Of a DNA stretch of 51,876 nucleotides, positions 33,370 through 42,600 are shown piece after piece. Every line of letters begins with the position of its first letter. The first letter of the stretch is position 1. The translations under genes were made by a program, and so were the position numbers. The DNA lies in assembly GCA_027069135.1 (NCBI GenBank), contig JALXFE010000334.1, forward strand, positions 1-51,876, read 5' to 3'. Below the pieces are notes generated by a model. That model saw only the letters and a program-made list of their open reading frames with translations. It made no database searches and had not been told where the DNA came from. This DNA comes from Thermoanaerobaculia bacterium. GTDB taxonomy: Bacteria > Acidobacteriota > Thermoanaerobaculia > Multivoradales > JAHZIX01.

Positions 33370-36300
33370 ATGATGCGAGAAACCGAGATTGTAGGCTTCA
33401 GACTCTCTCCGTTGCAACGGCGCCTTTGGCGCCTCGGTGCCGGAGAACCTATCTCCCCTTATCGAACCCAGGGTGTTTTCGCTTTGCGAGGAACCCTTGA
33501 CTTTGCGGTTTTCAAAGCGGTGGTGTCGGCTATCTCCACAGAGACGGAGTTGCTACGCACGACCTTCAACTCCCTGCCGGACGTTCTCCTGCCGATGCAG
33601 GTCATCCATGATGATCTAGCTCCCTCCGTCGTATGGAAGGACTGTCTCGGCCAGGATGCAAAGGCCTTCGAGGCGACCGTGGAGGTTCTCACGCGCGAGG
33701 AGTGGCAGCATCCGATGGCTCTGGACGAAGAGGCCGGGGTGCGGTGGATCCTGGCGAGCCGTACTCCGGAGGACCATCGGTTGGTGCTGACCATGACCGC
33801 TCTGCTGGCCGATGAAGCGAGCCTCGGTCTCCTGGTCGAGGCTCTTGCGGCGCGTCTCGATGGTACCGCTCCGGAGGCGGAGGACGACGAGGAACCGATG
33901 CAATTCGGCGACGTTTCAGAGTGGCAGCACGAGCTCCTGGAAAGCGAGGAGATGGCCCAGGCAAGCAAGTTCTGGGAGAGGGTCTCGGCTTCCACGACGA
34001 CCCTCCCGGGCCTCCCCGGACTTCCGACACTGGCTGAGACGATGTCCCCCGAGTGGATTTCGGCAACGCTTTCGGACGCTTTGGTTGCAGATTTGGGGCA
34101 ACTGACGGCCTCCTGCCAGCTTTCCCGGGAGATCGTACTTCTGGCTCTCTGGCAGGCCTACCTTGGGCGCCGTACGGGGAAGGCTTCCGTGCCCGTGGGA
34201 GTGCTCACCCAAGGGCGCAAACACGGGGAGTTGGAAGGCTTGCCCGGCCCTTTATCACTTTTTCTCCCAATGACTGCCCTCGACCTTTCTCTCTCCTTGG
34301 TGGAGGCCAGCTCTTCGGTCTCCGGCCACCGGAGCGCCGCTCTTGCATGGCAGGAGTACTACGTTCCCGGAGGCTTCGGCGAGGACCGGCAGGCGTCACC
34401 ACCTTTCCTTTTCTCCTATTGCGAGGCCTTCCCGTCGCTACAGACCCCTGCTTTGGAGGGAGAAGTAGTAGCTGTCCGCTGCGTCACCGACCGTTTCCAG
34501 GTCCTGCTACGAGCCGACATGGCTGCCGAGCTCTTGCGATTGGAGCTGTCCTTCGACTCTTCTAGCTTGCCAAGGCAGGGGGCCCAGGATCTACTCGAGG
34601 GCTTCCAGGTCTTCTTGTCGACGGCCTTGGAAACTCCGACGGCACCGCTCTCCAGCCTGGAGATATTGGGGTGCCGGGAGCGAGATAACCTCGTTCAGGA
34701 GCTCAATGCCACGGCGAAGATTTATCCGAAGGCCGACGTGCTCCTGCATCAGCTCTTCGAGGAGCAGGTGAAGGGTTCCCCGGATGCTGTCGCCCTTCTT
34801 TGGGAGGACGGATCGCTTACCTATCGCGAATTGGACGAGGAGGCCAATCGCTTGGCCCACCACCTGCGCTCTTTAGGGGTTGGGCCGGACCTGCCGGTGG
34901 CGGTGATTCTGGAGCGGAGCCCGGAAATGGTGGTGTCTCTTCTTGCCGTCCTCAAGGCTGGCGGAGCCTATCTTCCGGTAGATCCTTCGTACCCAGAGTT
35001 GCGGATCGCCGCCATGTTCGAAGATGCGCCGCCATCGGTAATTCTCACCGAAGAGCGGCTCGTAGGGGGGCTGCCGACCATCGACGGCCCGGTGGTTTCT
35101 CTGAACCTTAAGAGCGAGGCTCTGGCCGCCTATCCCATACATCGGCCGGACTCCGGCGCCGGTTCCGAACATCTTGCTTACGTTCTATTTACCTCCGGGT
35201 CCACAGGGCGGCCCAAGGGAGTGATGATCCCCCACCGAGCCATCGTTCACCACATGCTGTGGATGGGGGACCGTTTCCCTCTCACGGCGGAAGATCGAGT
35301 ACTTCAGAAGACCCCCTTCAGTTTTGATGCCTCGGTCTGGGAGTTCTACGCCCCCTTGCAGGCGGGGGGCACGCTGGTGATCGCTCGGCCCGGCGGTCAC
35401 ATGGACTCGGATTATCTGGTGGCACGAATGAAGGCGACCGGGGTCACCATTCTGCAAGTCGTGCCGACCCAGCTCCGGATGCTCCTGGAAACCGAGGGCT
35501 TCGAAAGCTGTACGGCTCTGCGTCGGGTCCTGTGCGGCGGCGAGGCCTTGCCGGCGGAGCTGGCCGAAGACTTTCTCCGGCGGGTCGGGGATCCCCTCGG
35601 TGTCGAGCTCTTCAACGTCTACGGTCCCTCCGAAGGAACGATCCACGCGACGGTTCATGAGGCCCACAGTGGGCTCACCACCTCGACGGTGCCTATCGGT
35701 AGGCCCATCTCCAACGTCAGGGTCTACATAGCGGATCCGGCGAGCGGGCGGTTGCTTCCTGCCGGGGTTCCCGGAGAGTTGCTGGTCGGGGGTGCGGGGT
35801 TGGGGCGTGGATATTTTTGTCGGCCTCGGCTCACCGCGGAACTTTTCTTGCCGGATCCTTTCTCCGGCCAGACGGGGGCCCGCCTCTACCGTACCGGGGA
35901 CCGGGTTCGCCTGGACCGGGATGGCCTCATCGAGTATCTGGGCCGTTTCGACTTCATGGTCAAGCTCCACGGTTACCGCATCGAACTCGGAGAAATCGAA
36001 GAGGTATTGCGCAGCCATCCCTCGGTCCGAGAAGCCGTCGTTCTGGTCCACCGGCAGGAGGCGGAAGCCCCCCGCCTCGCCGCCTATTGGGAGGGAGCCG
36101 ACGACGGCACCGAGGGCCGGGAACTGCGTTCCTATCTGGGGGAGCGGCTATCGGCCTATATGGTGCCTCATCACCTCTTGCGCTTGGAGGCTCTGCCTCT
36201 GACTCCCAATGGAAAGCTGGACCGCAAGGCCCTTCCTGAGCCCGTGGTGACGACCGGGGCGGACATCTATGTGGCTCCGGCGTCCTCGAAAGAAGAGGTC

Positions 36301-37974
36301 ATGACGGCGATCTGGAGCGAAGTGCTGGGGGTTGAGGAGATCGGCGTCGAGCACAACTTCTTCGCTCTCGGCGCGGACTCCATCCGTGCCGTTCGGGTGG
36401 TGGCCCTGGCCAAGGAGAGAGGCTTCGAGATGACCCTCGCGGACCTCTTCGAACAGCAGACGGTGCGGGACCTCGTCCGGGTTCTTCAGGATCGCGAGCC
36501 CGGCCTGGAAGGTCGGGTGACGGTGGGGCCCCTCGGGCTCCTGGGTGAGGCGGATCGTTCGGCTCTACCGGAGGACGTAGAGGACGCCTATCCGATGACC
36601 TCGATGCAGCTCGGAATGATTTACCACATGCAGCTCAATCCGGAGGAGCCGTCCTACCACAACATCACCAGCTTCCGGCTACTGTTGAAGTTCTCAGAAA
36701 CCCACTTTCGGGAAGCCGTCGAAAGGGTTGTTGAAAGGCATCCCATTCTGCGCACCTCCTTCGACCTGGACCATTTTTCTGAGCCCCTTCAGTTGGTGCA
36801 TCGACGGGCGAAGTTACCGGTGGTCATTGAGGATCTTTCGGGCCTGGACGGGAAGTCCAAAGAAGCGATTCTCGATGCCTTGGTCCGCCAGCAACGAACC
36901 CATCCCTTCGACCTCAGCGAAGCGCCCCAACTGCGCTTCTTCCTTCACTTGCTGAACCAGGAGGAGCTCTGGTTCACAGTGGTTGAGAATCACGCCATCC
37001 TCGATGGTTGGAGCCTCACCTCAATCCTTCGAGAGGTCCTGACTCACCATGACCAGCTCCTGGCTGGAGAGGCCTCGCCGGAGGACGAGCCCCTGGGAAC
37101 CTCGTTCCGAGAGTATGTGAGGTTGGAGCGGGAGGCGTTGGCCTCCGACGATTGCCGAGACTATTGGGACCAGGTGCTTTCAGGATCGAAGTTCCTCAAG
37201 GTTCCCCGCTGGCGATCGGTGGCCTCTCAGGCCGGTGATAGCCGAGTTGCCAGCCATCCTGTGGACCTGACCGCCGAGGTCCGCGAGGGCCTCCACCGGC
37301 TCTCTCGGGAAGCGGCGGTGCCGCTGAAGAGCGTGTGCCTCCTGGCTCACCTGAAGGTTCTCAGCGTTATCAGCGGTGAACAGGACATACTGACGGGCCT
37401 TCCCTGCCACGGTCGGCCGGAAGCCGCGGATAGCGACCGAATCCGGGGGCTGTTCCTGAACACGGTGCCGTTTCGCCTCGTCTTCGCACCGGGCGAGACC
37501 TGGAAGGAGCTGGCGATCCGAGTCTTTGAAGTGGAAAGGGCATTCCTCCCCTTCCGGCGGTATCCCCTCTCTGCCATTCGGAAGAACTGGCACGATCGAC
37601 CGCTGTTTGAAGTGCTTTTCAGCTTCGTTCACTTTCATCACCTAGGGCCGTCCCTATCCGACGGATCCCTAAGCGTCCTGAGCGACTACAAGGGGTGGGA
37701 AGCAAATCAATACGCCCTTATGTGTGGCTTCAACCAGCACCCCCCGGACAACGAGCTCAAGCTGCGACTCTACTTCGACGCCCATGAGCTCCTGAGCAGC
37801 CAGGTGGAGGCTTTTGCGGGCTGCTTTCAACAGGTTCTGGATGGGATCGCTAGAGAGCCGGAAGCTGCCCACGACTTACTACAGCTGACCCAGTGGGATG
37901 CCGACGGGGGCGGTAGTCCGTTGGTCGTCGAGGCCGCCCTGGAAGGCCTCGACGAAGGATTTGATTTTGATTGA
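33370..37974 (+). CDS. NRPS module 4 with interface-like domain: C*-A-PCP-C
   Basis: 1534 residues from ATG 33370, with GAGGTGAT just upstream; the ATG at 33373 is equally good. Residues about 10-430 are condensation-like (FRLSPLQRRLWRLGAG), but the HHxxxDG site reads TALLADE (143-149), so both His and the Gly are gone and only Asp remains. A about 455-960 with the intact motif FTSGSTGRPKG; code by eye D A W Q V C V I H, not assigned. PCP with LGADS (Ser1004). Terminal C about 1075-1500 opens YPMTSMQLGMIYH and has NHAILDG (1207-1213): the first His is Asn, while the catalytic second His is kept. There is no E domain. The terminal C must work with A5 on the last NRPS in the window. The stop is 26 nt before the radical SAM start. 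Confidence 0.92.
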   Translation: MMRETEIVGFRLSPLQRRLWRLGAGEPISPYRTQGVFALRGTLDFAVFKAVVSAISTETELLRTTFNSLPDVLLPMQVIHDDLAPSVVWKDCLGQDAKAFEATVEVLTREEWQHPMALDEEAGVRWILASRTPEDHRLVLTMTALLADEASLGLLVEALAARLDGTAPEAEDDEEPMQFGDVSEWQHELLESEEMAQASKFWERVSASTTTLPGLPGLPTLAETMSPEWISATLSDALVADLGQLTASCQLSREIVLLALWQAYLGRRTGKASVPVGVLTQGRKHGELEGLPGPLSLFLPMTALDLSLSLVEASSSVSGHRSAALAWQEYYVPGGFGEDRQASPPFLFSYCEAFPSLQTPALEGEVVAVRCVTDRFQVLLRADMAAELLRLELSFDSSSLPRQGAQDLLEGFQVFLSTALETPTAPLSSLEILGCRERDNLVQELNATAKIYPKADVLLHQLFEEQVKGSPDAVALLWEDGSLTYRELDEEANRLAHHLRSLGVGPDLPVAVILERSPEMVVSLLAVLKAGGAYLPVDPSYPELRIAAMFEDAPPSVILTEERLVGGLPTIDGPVVSLNLKSEALAAYPIHRPDSGAGSEHLAYVLFTSGSTGRPKGVMIPHRAIVHHMLWMGDRFPLTAEDRVLQKTPFSFDASVWEFYAPLQAGGTLVIARPGGHMDSDYLVARMKATGVTILQVVPTQLRMLLETEGFESCTALRRVLCGGEALPAELAEDFLRRVGDPLGVELFNVYGPSEGTIHATVHEAHSGLTTSTVPIGRPISNVRVYIADPASGRLLPAGVPGELLVGGAGLGRGYFCRPRLTAELFLPDPFSGQTGARLYRTGDRVRLDRDGLIEYLGRFDFMVKLHGYRIELGEIEEVLRSHPSVREAVVLVHRQEAEAPRLAAYWEGADDGTEGRELRSYLGERLSAYMVPHHLLRLEALPLTPNGKLDRKALPEPVVTTGADIYVAPASSKEEVMTAIWSEVLGVEEIGVEHNFFALGADSIRAVRVVALAKERGFEMTLADLFEQQTVRDLVRVLQDREPGLEGRVTVGPLGLLGEADRSALPEDVEDAYPMTSMQLGMIYHMQLNPEEPSYHNITSFRLLLKFSETHFREAVERVVERHPILRTSFDLDHFSEPLQLVHRRAKLPVVIEDLSGLDGKSKEAILDALVRQQRTHPFDLSEAPQLRFFLHLLNQEELWFTVVENHAILDGWSLTSILREVLTHHDQLLAGEASPEDEPLGTSFREYVRLEREALASDDCRDYWDQVLSGSKFLKVPRWRSVASQAGDSRVASHPVDLTAEVREGLHRLSREAAVPLKSVCLLAHLKVLSVISGEQDILTGLPCHGRPEAADSDRIRGLFLNTVPFRLVFAPGETWKELAIRVFEVERAFLPFRRYPLSAIRKNWHDRPLFEVLFSFVHFHHLGPSLSDGSLSVLSDYKGWEANQYALMCGFNQHPPDNELKLRLYFDAHELLSSQVEAFAGCFQQVLDGIAREPEAAHDLLQLTQWDADGGGSPLVVEAALEGLDEGFDFD

Positions 37975-38000
37975 AGAGACATTTGGTGAAGGAGACCCAT

Positions 38001-39404
38001 ATGTCGCCTACGAATAGGTTGAGCTGTCTGGTGATCGGCTACAACGAGAGTCCGTTCCAGGAATATGAAACAAGGCTTCGAGGTTACGGTGATGACTCCG
38101 AAGTCTATCGAGATCTCAAATTCAGCATGATTCAGATCGGCGACGAGAAGATGAACTTCGTAGGATTCATGAATCGTGTCTATGGTCGAGCTCAAGGTGT
38201 AGCGGAGGGGGCGGAGAAGGAGGTGTTTCTCTCTGGATCCATCCCGAATCTGGCCGCGGTCTACTTGGTGAATTACCTCCGTCGTCAAGGGCTCTCGGCA
38301 AGCTATGTGAATCTATTTCAAAATGAGAAGGACCGGATTCGTGCCCTGGCGGACGACCCTCCTTATTGTGTCGCTTTGACGACGACCTTCTACGTTCTGA
38401 ATTTTCCTGTGATCGAGATGGTCGAATTTCTCCGTGTAACGCTCCCGGAGACCAAGATCGTGGTGGGTGGACCGTTGGTATCGAATCATTTGAGGAACTA
38501 CTCCGGTCGGCAGCTGGAAGTCGCTCTGGCGGACCTGGGAGCAGATATATACGTTATCGAGAGCCAAGGTGAAAAGACCCTGTCCAAGATCGCGCGCTGT
38601 CTCCAAGAAGGGGATGACCTGGCGAGGGTGCCCAATATTGCCTACTTCGAGAACGGTGCGCTGCAAGTCAACAATATGGTTCCTGAGGTGAATTCCCGCG
38701 ATGCGAACTACATTGACTGGAGCGACTTCAAGGAGTTCGATCTCGGGCCGACATTGCAGACGCGAACCGCTCGCAGCTGCGCTTTCAGCTGTGCCTTCTG
38801 TAACTATCCGAACCGAGCAGGAAAACTTGCGTTGGCGAGCATCGACACCATAGAGAAAGAGATGGAGTCCATGAAAGAGATCGGTGGAGTCCGGAACGTG
38901 GTCTTCATCGACGATACTTTCAACGTTCCCCTTCCCCGGTTCAAGGATTTTTGTCGGTTGCTGATCCGGAAGAAATATGGCTTCAACTGGTTTTCCTACT
39001 TTCGCTGCAGTAACGCGGACGACGAGGCCTTCGATCTGATGGCTGAGAGCGGTTGTAAGGGAGTTTTTCTGGGTATCGAGTCCGGATCTCCGAGAATCCT
39101 CACCAATATGGCCAAGCATGCGACGGTAGAGAGGTATTCCAAGGGTATTCAGCGGCTCCATGAAAGAAATATCCTCTCCTTCGGGTCATTTATCGTAGGG
39201 TTTCCAGGAGAAACTGAGGGAACAGTTCGCGAGACCGTAGATTCTATTCGCGAGTCAAAACCTTCCTATTGCCGTACACAGATGTGGTACAACGAGCCGG
39301 GAACTCCCATCCAAGCGCGCCGCGAAGAATTCGATATCACTGGTGGGGGCTTCGCCTGGGAGCACTCCACCATGGACAGCCATGGGCGCCATGGGCCTGA
39401 TTGA
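38001..39404 (+). CDS. B12-binding radical SAM protein, PhpK-like methyltransferase (C-terminus frameshifted)
   Basis: 467 residues from ATG 38001, preceded by AAGGAG at 37989-37994; a TTG 30 nt upstream is possible but lacks this spacing. Residues about 60-200 look like a cobalamin-binding Rossmann domain. The radical SAM core has C260-AFS-C264-AF-C267 (CxxxCxxC) in RSCAFSCAFCNYP. The C-terminal PSYCRTQMWYNEPGTPIQ segment is characteristic of the PhpK family, known for P-methylation in phosphinothricin biosynthesis and found in other peptide clusters. Inferred job: methylation, probably at an unactivated carbon of a bound residue. Anomaly: the frame ends early at 39404 in SHGRHGPD, while the expected remainder of the protein continues at once in another frame (next entry). 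The remaining protein still holds both cofactor domains. Confidence 0.85.
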   Translation: MSPTNRLSCLVIGYNESPFQEYETRLRGYGDDSEVYRDLKFSMIQIGDEKMNFVGFMNRVYGRAQGVAEGAEKEVFLSGSIPNLAAVYLVNYLRRQGLSASYVNLFQNEKDRIRALADDPPYCVALTTTFYVLNFPVIEMVEFLRVTLPETKIVVGGPLVSNHLRNYSGRQLEVALADLGADIYVIESQGEKTLSKIARCLQEGDDLARVPNIAYFENGALQVNNMVPEVNSRDANYIDWSDFKEFDLGPTLQTRTARSCAFSCAFCNYPNRAGKLALASIDTIEKEMESMKEIGGVRNVVFIDDTFNVPLPRFKDFCRLLIRKKYGFNWFSYFRCSNADDEAFDLMAESGCKGVFLGIESGSPRILTNMAKHATVERYSKGIQRLHERNILSFGSFIVGFPGETEGTVRETVDSIRESKPSYCRTQMWYNEPGTPIQARREEFDITGGGFAWEHSTMDSHGRHGPD

Positions 39405-39645
39405 TCGACTGTTCCTCGCGATCAGGGAATCCCGATGGCTGCCCCAATGGTCATTCGATTCTTGGTTTATTCCATAGATGTTGGGCAAGGGGCTTACCCA
39501 AGACCAGTTCGGGGAGTTCATGGATGGAGCCAACGAGCTGCTGCGACTCAATATTGCGTCCTTGCCGGAACATCAGAAGGCGTCGGTGCAACGGGGCGCC
39601 CTGTCGAGACTCGTTGAGTCAGCGAAGAGCTGGCAGGTGATATGA
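39387..39645 (+). pseudogene. Detached C-terminal part of the radical SAM protein (frame +1, internal amber stop)
   Basis: From 39388 the next frame encodes AMGLIDRLFLAIRESRWLPQ and continues WSFDSWFIP, then TAG (39475-39477), then MLGKGLTQDQFGEFMDGANE and onward to TGA at 39643-39645. This reads as the natural end of a PhpK-like protein, in which the position of the TAG would be Tyr (one base change from TAC/TAT). One extra base between 39386 and 39388 would explain the frameshift. Two independent lesions within 90 nt suggest real decay rather than one sequencing error, unless both are assembly errors. The fragment could be made separately from ATG 39391 or 39478 only by reinitiation. Confidence 0.7.
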
Positions 39646-39685
39646 GGCGGTGGGAGTGGGGAAGAAGGCACAAAGGAGACACGCT

Positions 39686-42600
39686 GTGGAACAGGACTCA
39701 GAAACTACGGGCACCGGCAAGGGGCGGTCAGGAACCGGCCCCTCGGAGGCGGGCTTGGTCCAGCTCGCTCTTCTTTCACCGTCCAAGCTCGACGAGATTC
39801 TCGCTCCGGAGCGAGAGTATTGGGTTGCTCGTCTGGCGGGCCGGCCGCCGGTAGTCAGTCTGCCCGCTGACTTTCTTCGCGGCGGATCCTGGCGGCCGCC
39901 GACAGGCGAAATCTCGTTCCGTTTCCGGCAGGAAGTCGCCACGGAGGTGCTGCGAGTGTGCCGGCATCGACCGGCCTTGGTCTTTACGGTCTTGGCGGCA
40001 AGCGTCTCCGTGTGTCTGGCTCGCTATAACGCCGAATCGGACATCGCCGTCGGGATGGGGACGCCCCTGAATGAGTCCCTGGAAGAGGGGCTCAATCGGG
40101 TCCTTGTGCTGCGCAATTCAGTAGCTCCCGATAAGTCTTTGGGGGATCTGCTGGTGGCGGTGAAGGAGTCGGTATCCGAAGCGTTTCAACATTCGAGATA
40201 CCCCTTCGATCGGCTATTGGAATCTCTTGGGTTGGCGGCTCAGAACGGAGAGGGAGGTTGGAATCCACTCTTCGGAGTGTTTCTCCGGCAGAGGGGGATC
40301 CACAGCAGCGCCTCCATGGGCCGCCTGGGCCACGAAGTAGAGATTCAGCTCTCTGCCGAGGGCGGCGAGATAGGCGGCCAGGCGAAGTTTTCCTCGGAGC
40401 TCTACGGACGGGAGACCGTCGAGATCTTCCTGGAGCACCTGGAATTGGTCGTCGAGGCATTGGTCACAAGGCCGAAGACCCCCATCGGAGAGTTGCGGCT
40501 CCTATCCAAGAAGCTCCGGAGGTGGTGGCTCGAGGAGTTCAATTCCACGACCCGGGATTTCCCGGCAGCTCAGACCTCCGTCGACCTCTTCCGGCGCCAG
40601 GCGGCCGTGAAGGGGACGGATACAGCGGTGATTTGCGATGGCGACGTCCTCTCCTACGGCGAGTTGGACCACCGGTCCGGGTGCCTGGCGGAACTATTGG
40701 TAAGTCGTGGGTTGGGCAAAGGCGAGCGGGTGGTGGTCTGCATGCCCCACGGCTTCGATCTGGTCGTCGCTACCTGGGCGGTGCTCAGGGCAGGCTGTGC
40801 CCTGGTGCCGATGGATCCATCCCATCCCCTGGGCCGCCGTCGCTATATCGCCCAGGACAGTGGTGCCGCCTTGGTGCTGACGGTGGGGGATGCAGCTTCG
40901 GACCTGGCGGTATCGGCAGTGGAGAGTTCCCCGGAAGGAGGCTCGTCCGGCCTGGAGGTTCTTGACCTGGCGGATCTCGAGCCTGTCCTAGGGGAAAGTC
41001 CTCCTCCCGCGGCGGTGCTGCCGGAGCCGGATTCAGTGGCTTACGTCCTCTACACCTCGGGCTCCACCGGCCGTCCCAAAGGTGTGGAGGTGTCCCATGG
41101 GGCTCTGCTGAACTACCTGCAGTGGGCGGATGAGGTTTACCTCCGGGGGGAAGAGTTGAACCTCGGCCTCTACACGTCCTTCGCATTCGACTTCACGGTG
41201 ACCTCTCTTTTCCTGCCGCTGGTTACCGGAAATCGGCTACTCGTCTTTACCGGTACTTCAGAGGAGCTTGCCGCCTGGCTGCAGCAGGGGCAGCTCGGTA
41301 TTCTCAAGTTGACCCCCAGCCATCTTTCGTTGCTGCGAAGCGGAGAGTTTCTCAGCCGAGAGGTCCGACGCATCGTCGTCGGCGGTGAGGCGTTCCCCGC
41401 CGCCCTGGCGGCGGACCTTCTGGAGGACTTTGGGCCAGATGTAGAGATCTATAACGAGTACGGCCCGACGGAGGCGACCGTAGGTTGCATGATTCATCGC
41501 TTCGATCCGGAGCGAGACCGCAGGGTGTCAGTTCCTATCGGCGTGCCAGCAGGCAACGCCCAGATTTACGTCCTCGATGAGCATCTGGAGCCCCGTGCAC
41601 AGAACGAGCCCGGTGAGCTGTTCATCGGTGGTGCCGGGTTGGCCCAAGGGTACCTTCGTCAGCCAGCCCTCACGGCGGAGAGATTCATCCCGGATCCGTT
41701 CCGTGAAGGGGGGCGTCTCTACCGCACCGGCGACATGGCTCGCTACCTTCCGACCGGTACCGTCGATTTCCTCGGCCGTGATGACGACCAGGTCAAGATC
41801 CGTGGCCACCGGGTAGAGCTCGACGAGATCCGGGCGGTGCTCAATCGCCATCGAAAGGTTAGGGACAGCGCTATCACCTTGGTTCGGGAGGACGGTGGAG
41901 AAGAGACCCTGGTGGCCTATTACGCTTCTCGGCAGGAGATCGACGCGGACGAGCTGCGGAGTCATCTAGGAGAGAGCCTCGTGCCGGCGACGATTCCAGG
42001 CCTCTTCGTACAGCTCAAGCGGCTGCCCCTGAGCCTCAACGGCAAGGTGGACACCTCTGCTCTGCCTCCCTTGGAAGCGGTCCGGAAACGTCTTCGCCGG
42101 GCCTATATAGCTCCCCAGACCACCACTGAACGACACCTGGCGGAGATTTGGCAACAGGTCTTGGGTCTCGAGAAGGTCGGGCGTACCGACAACTTCTTCA
42201 GCCTCGGGGGCCATTCCCTGGTGGCCACCAGGATCGTCTCACGCATCCGTCGGCACTTCGCCGTTGATCTCCCTCTGCGGCAGCTCTTCGATGCTCCCAC
42301 TATCGAGCAATTGGCACTGAAACTGGCCCAGGTGGAGGGCCAGGAACTGCCTGGCCCATCGCCCATCGAACGGCTCGAGAGCAGAGGGACGTTCCCTCTA
42401 TCTTTCGCTCAGCAGAGGCTCTGGTTTCTCCACCAGATGAATCCCCTGGGCTCGTCCTACAACGTGCCCATCGGCCTCCAGATCCGAGGACCCCTGGAGT
42501 TCCGGGCACTCTTCCGAGCCCTACAGACCGTCGTCGATCGGCACGAGATCCTGCGAACCACCTACACTCAGGAAGAAGGGCAGCCGGTTCAACGGGTGGC

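Noticed and set aside
37971-38000. TTG start for the radical SAM gene overlapping the previous stop
   Set aside because: ATG 38001 has a well-spaced AAGGAG; the extra ten residues add nothing recognisable.
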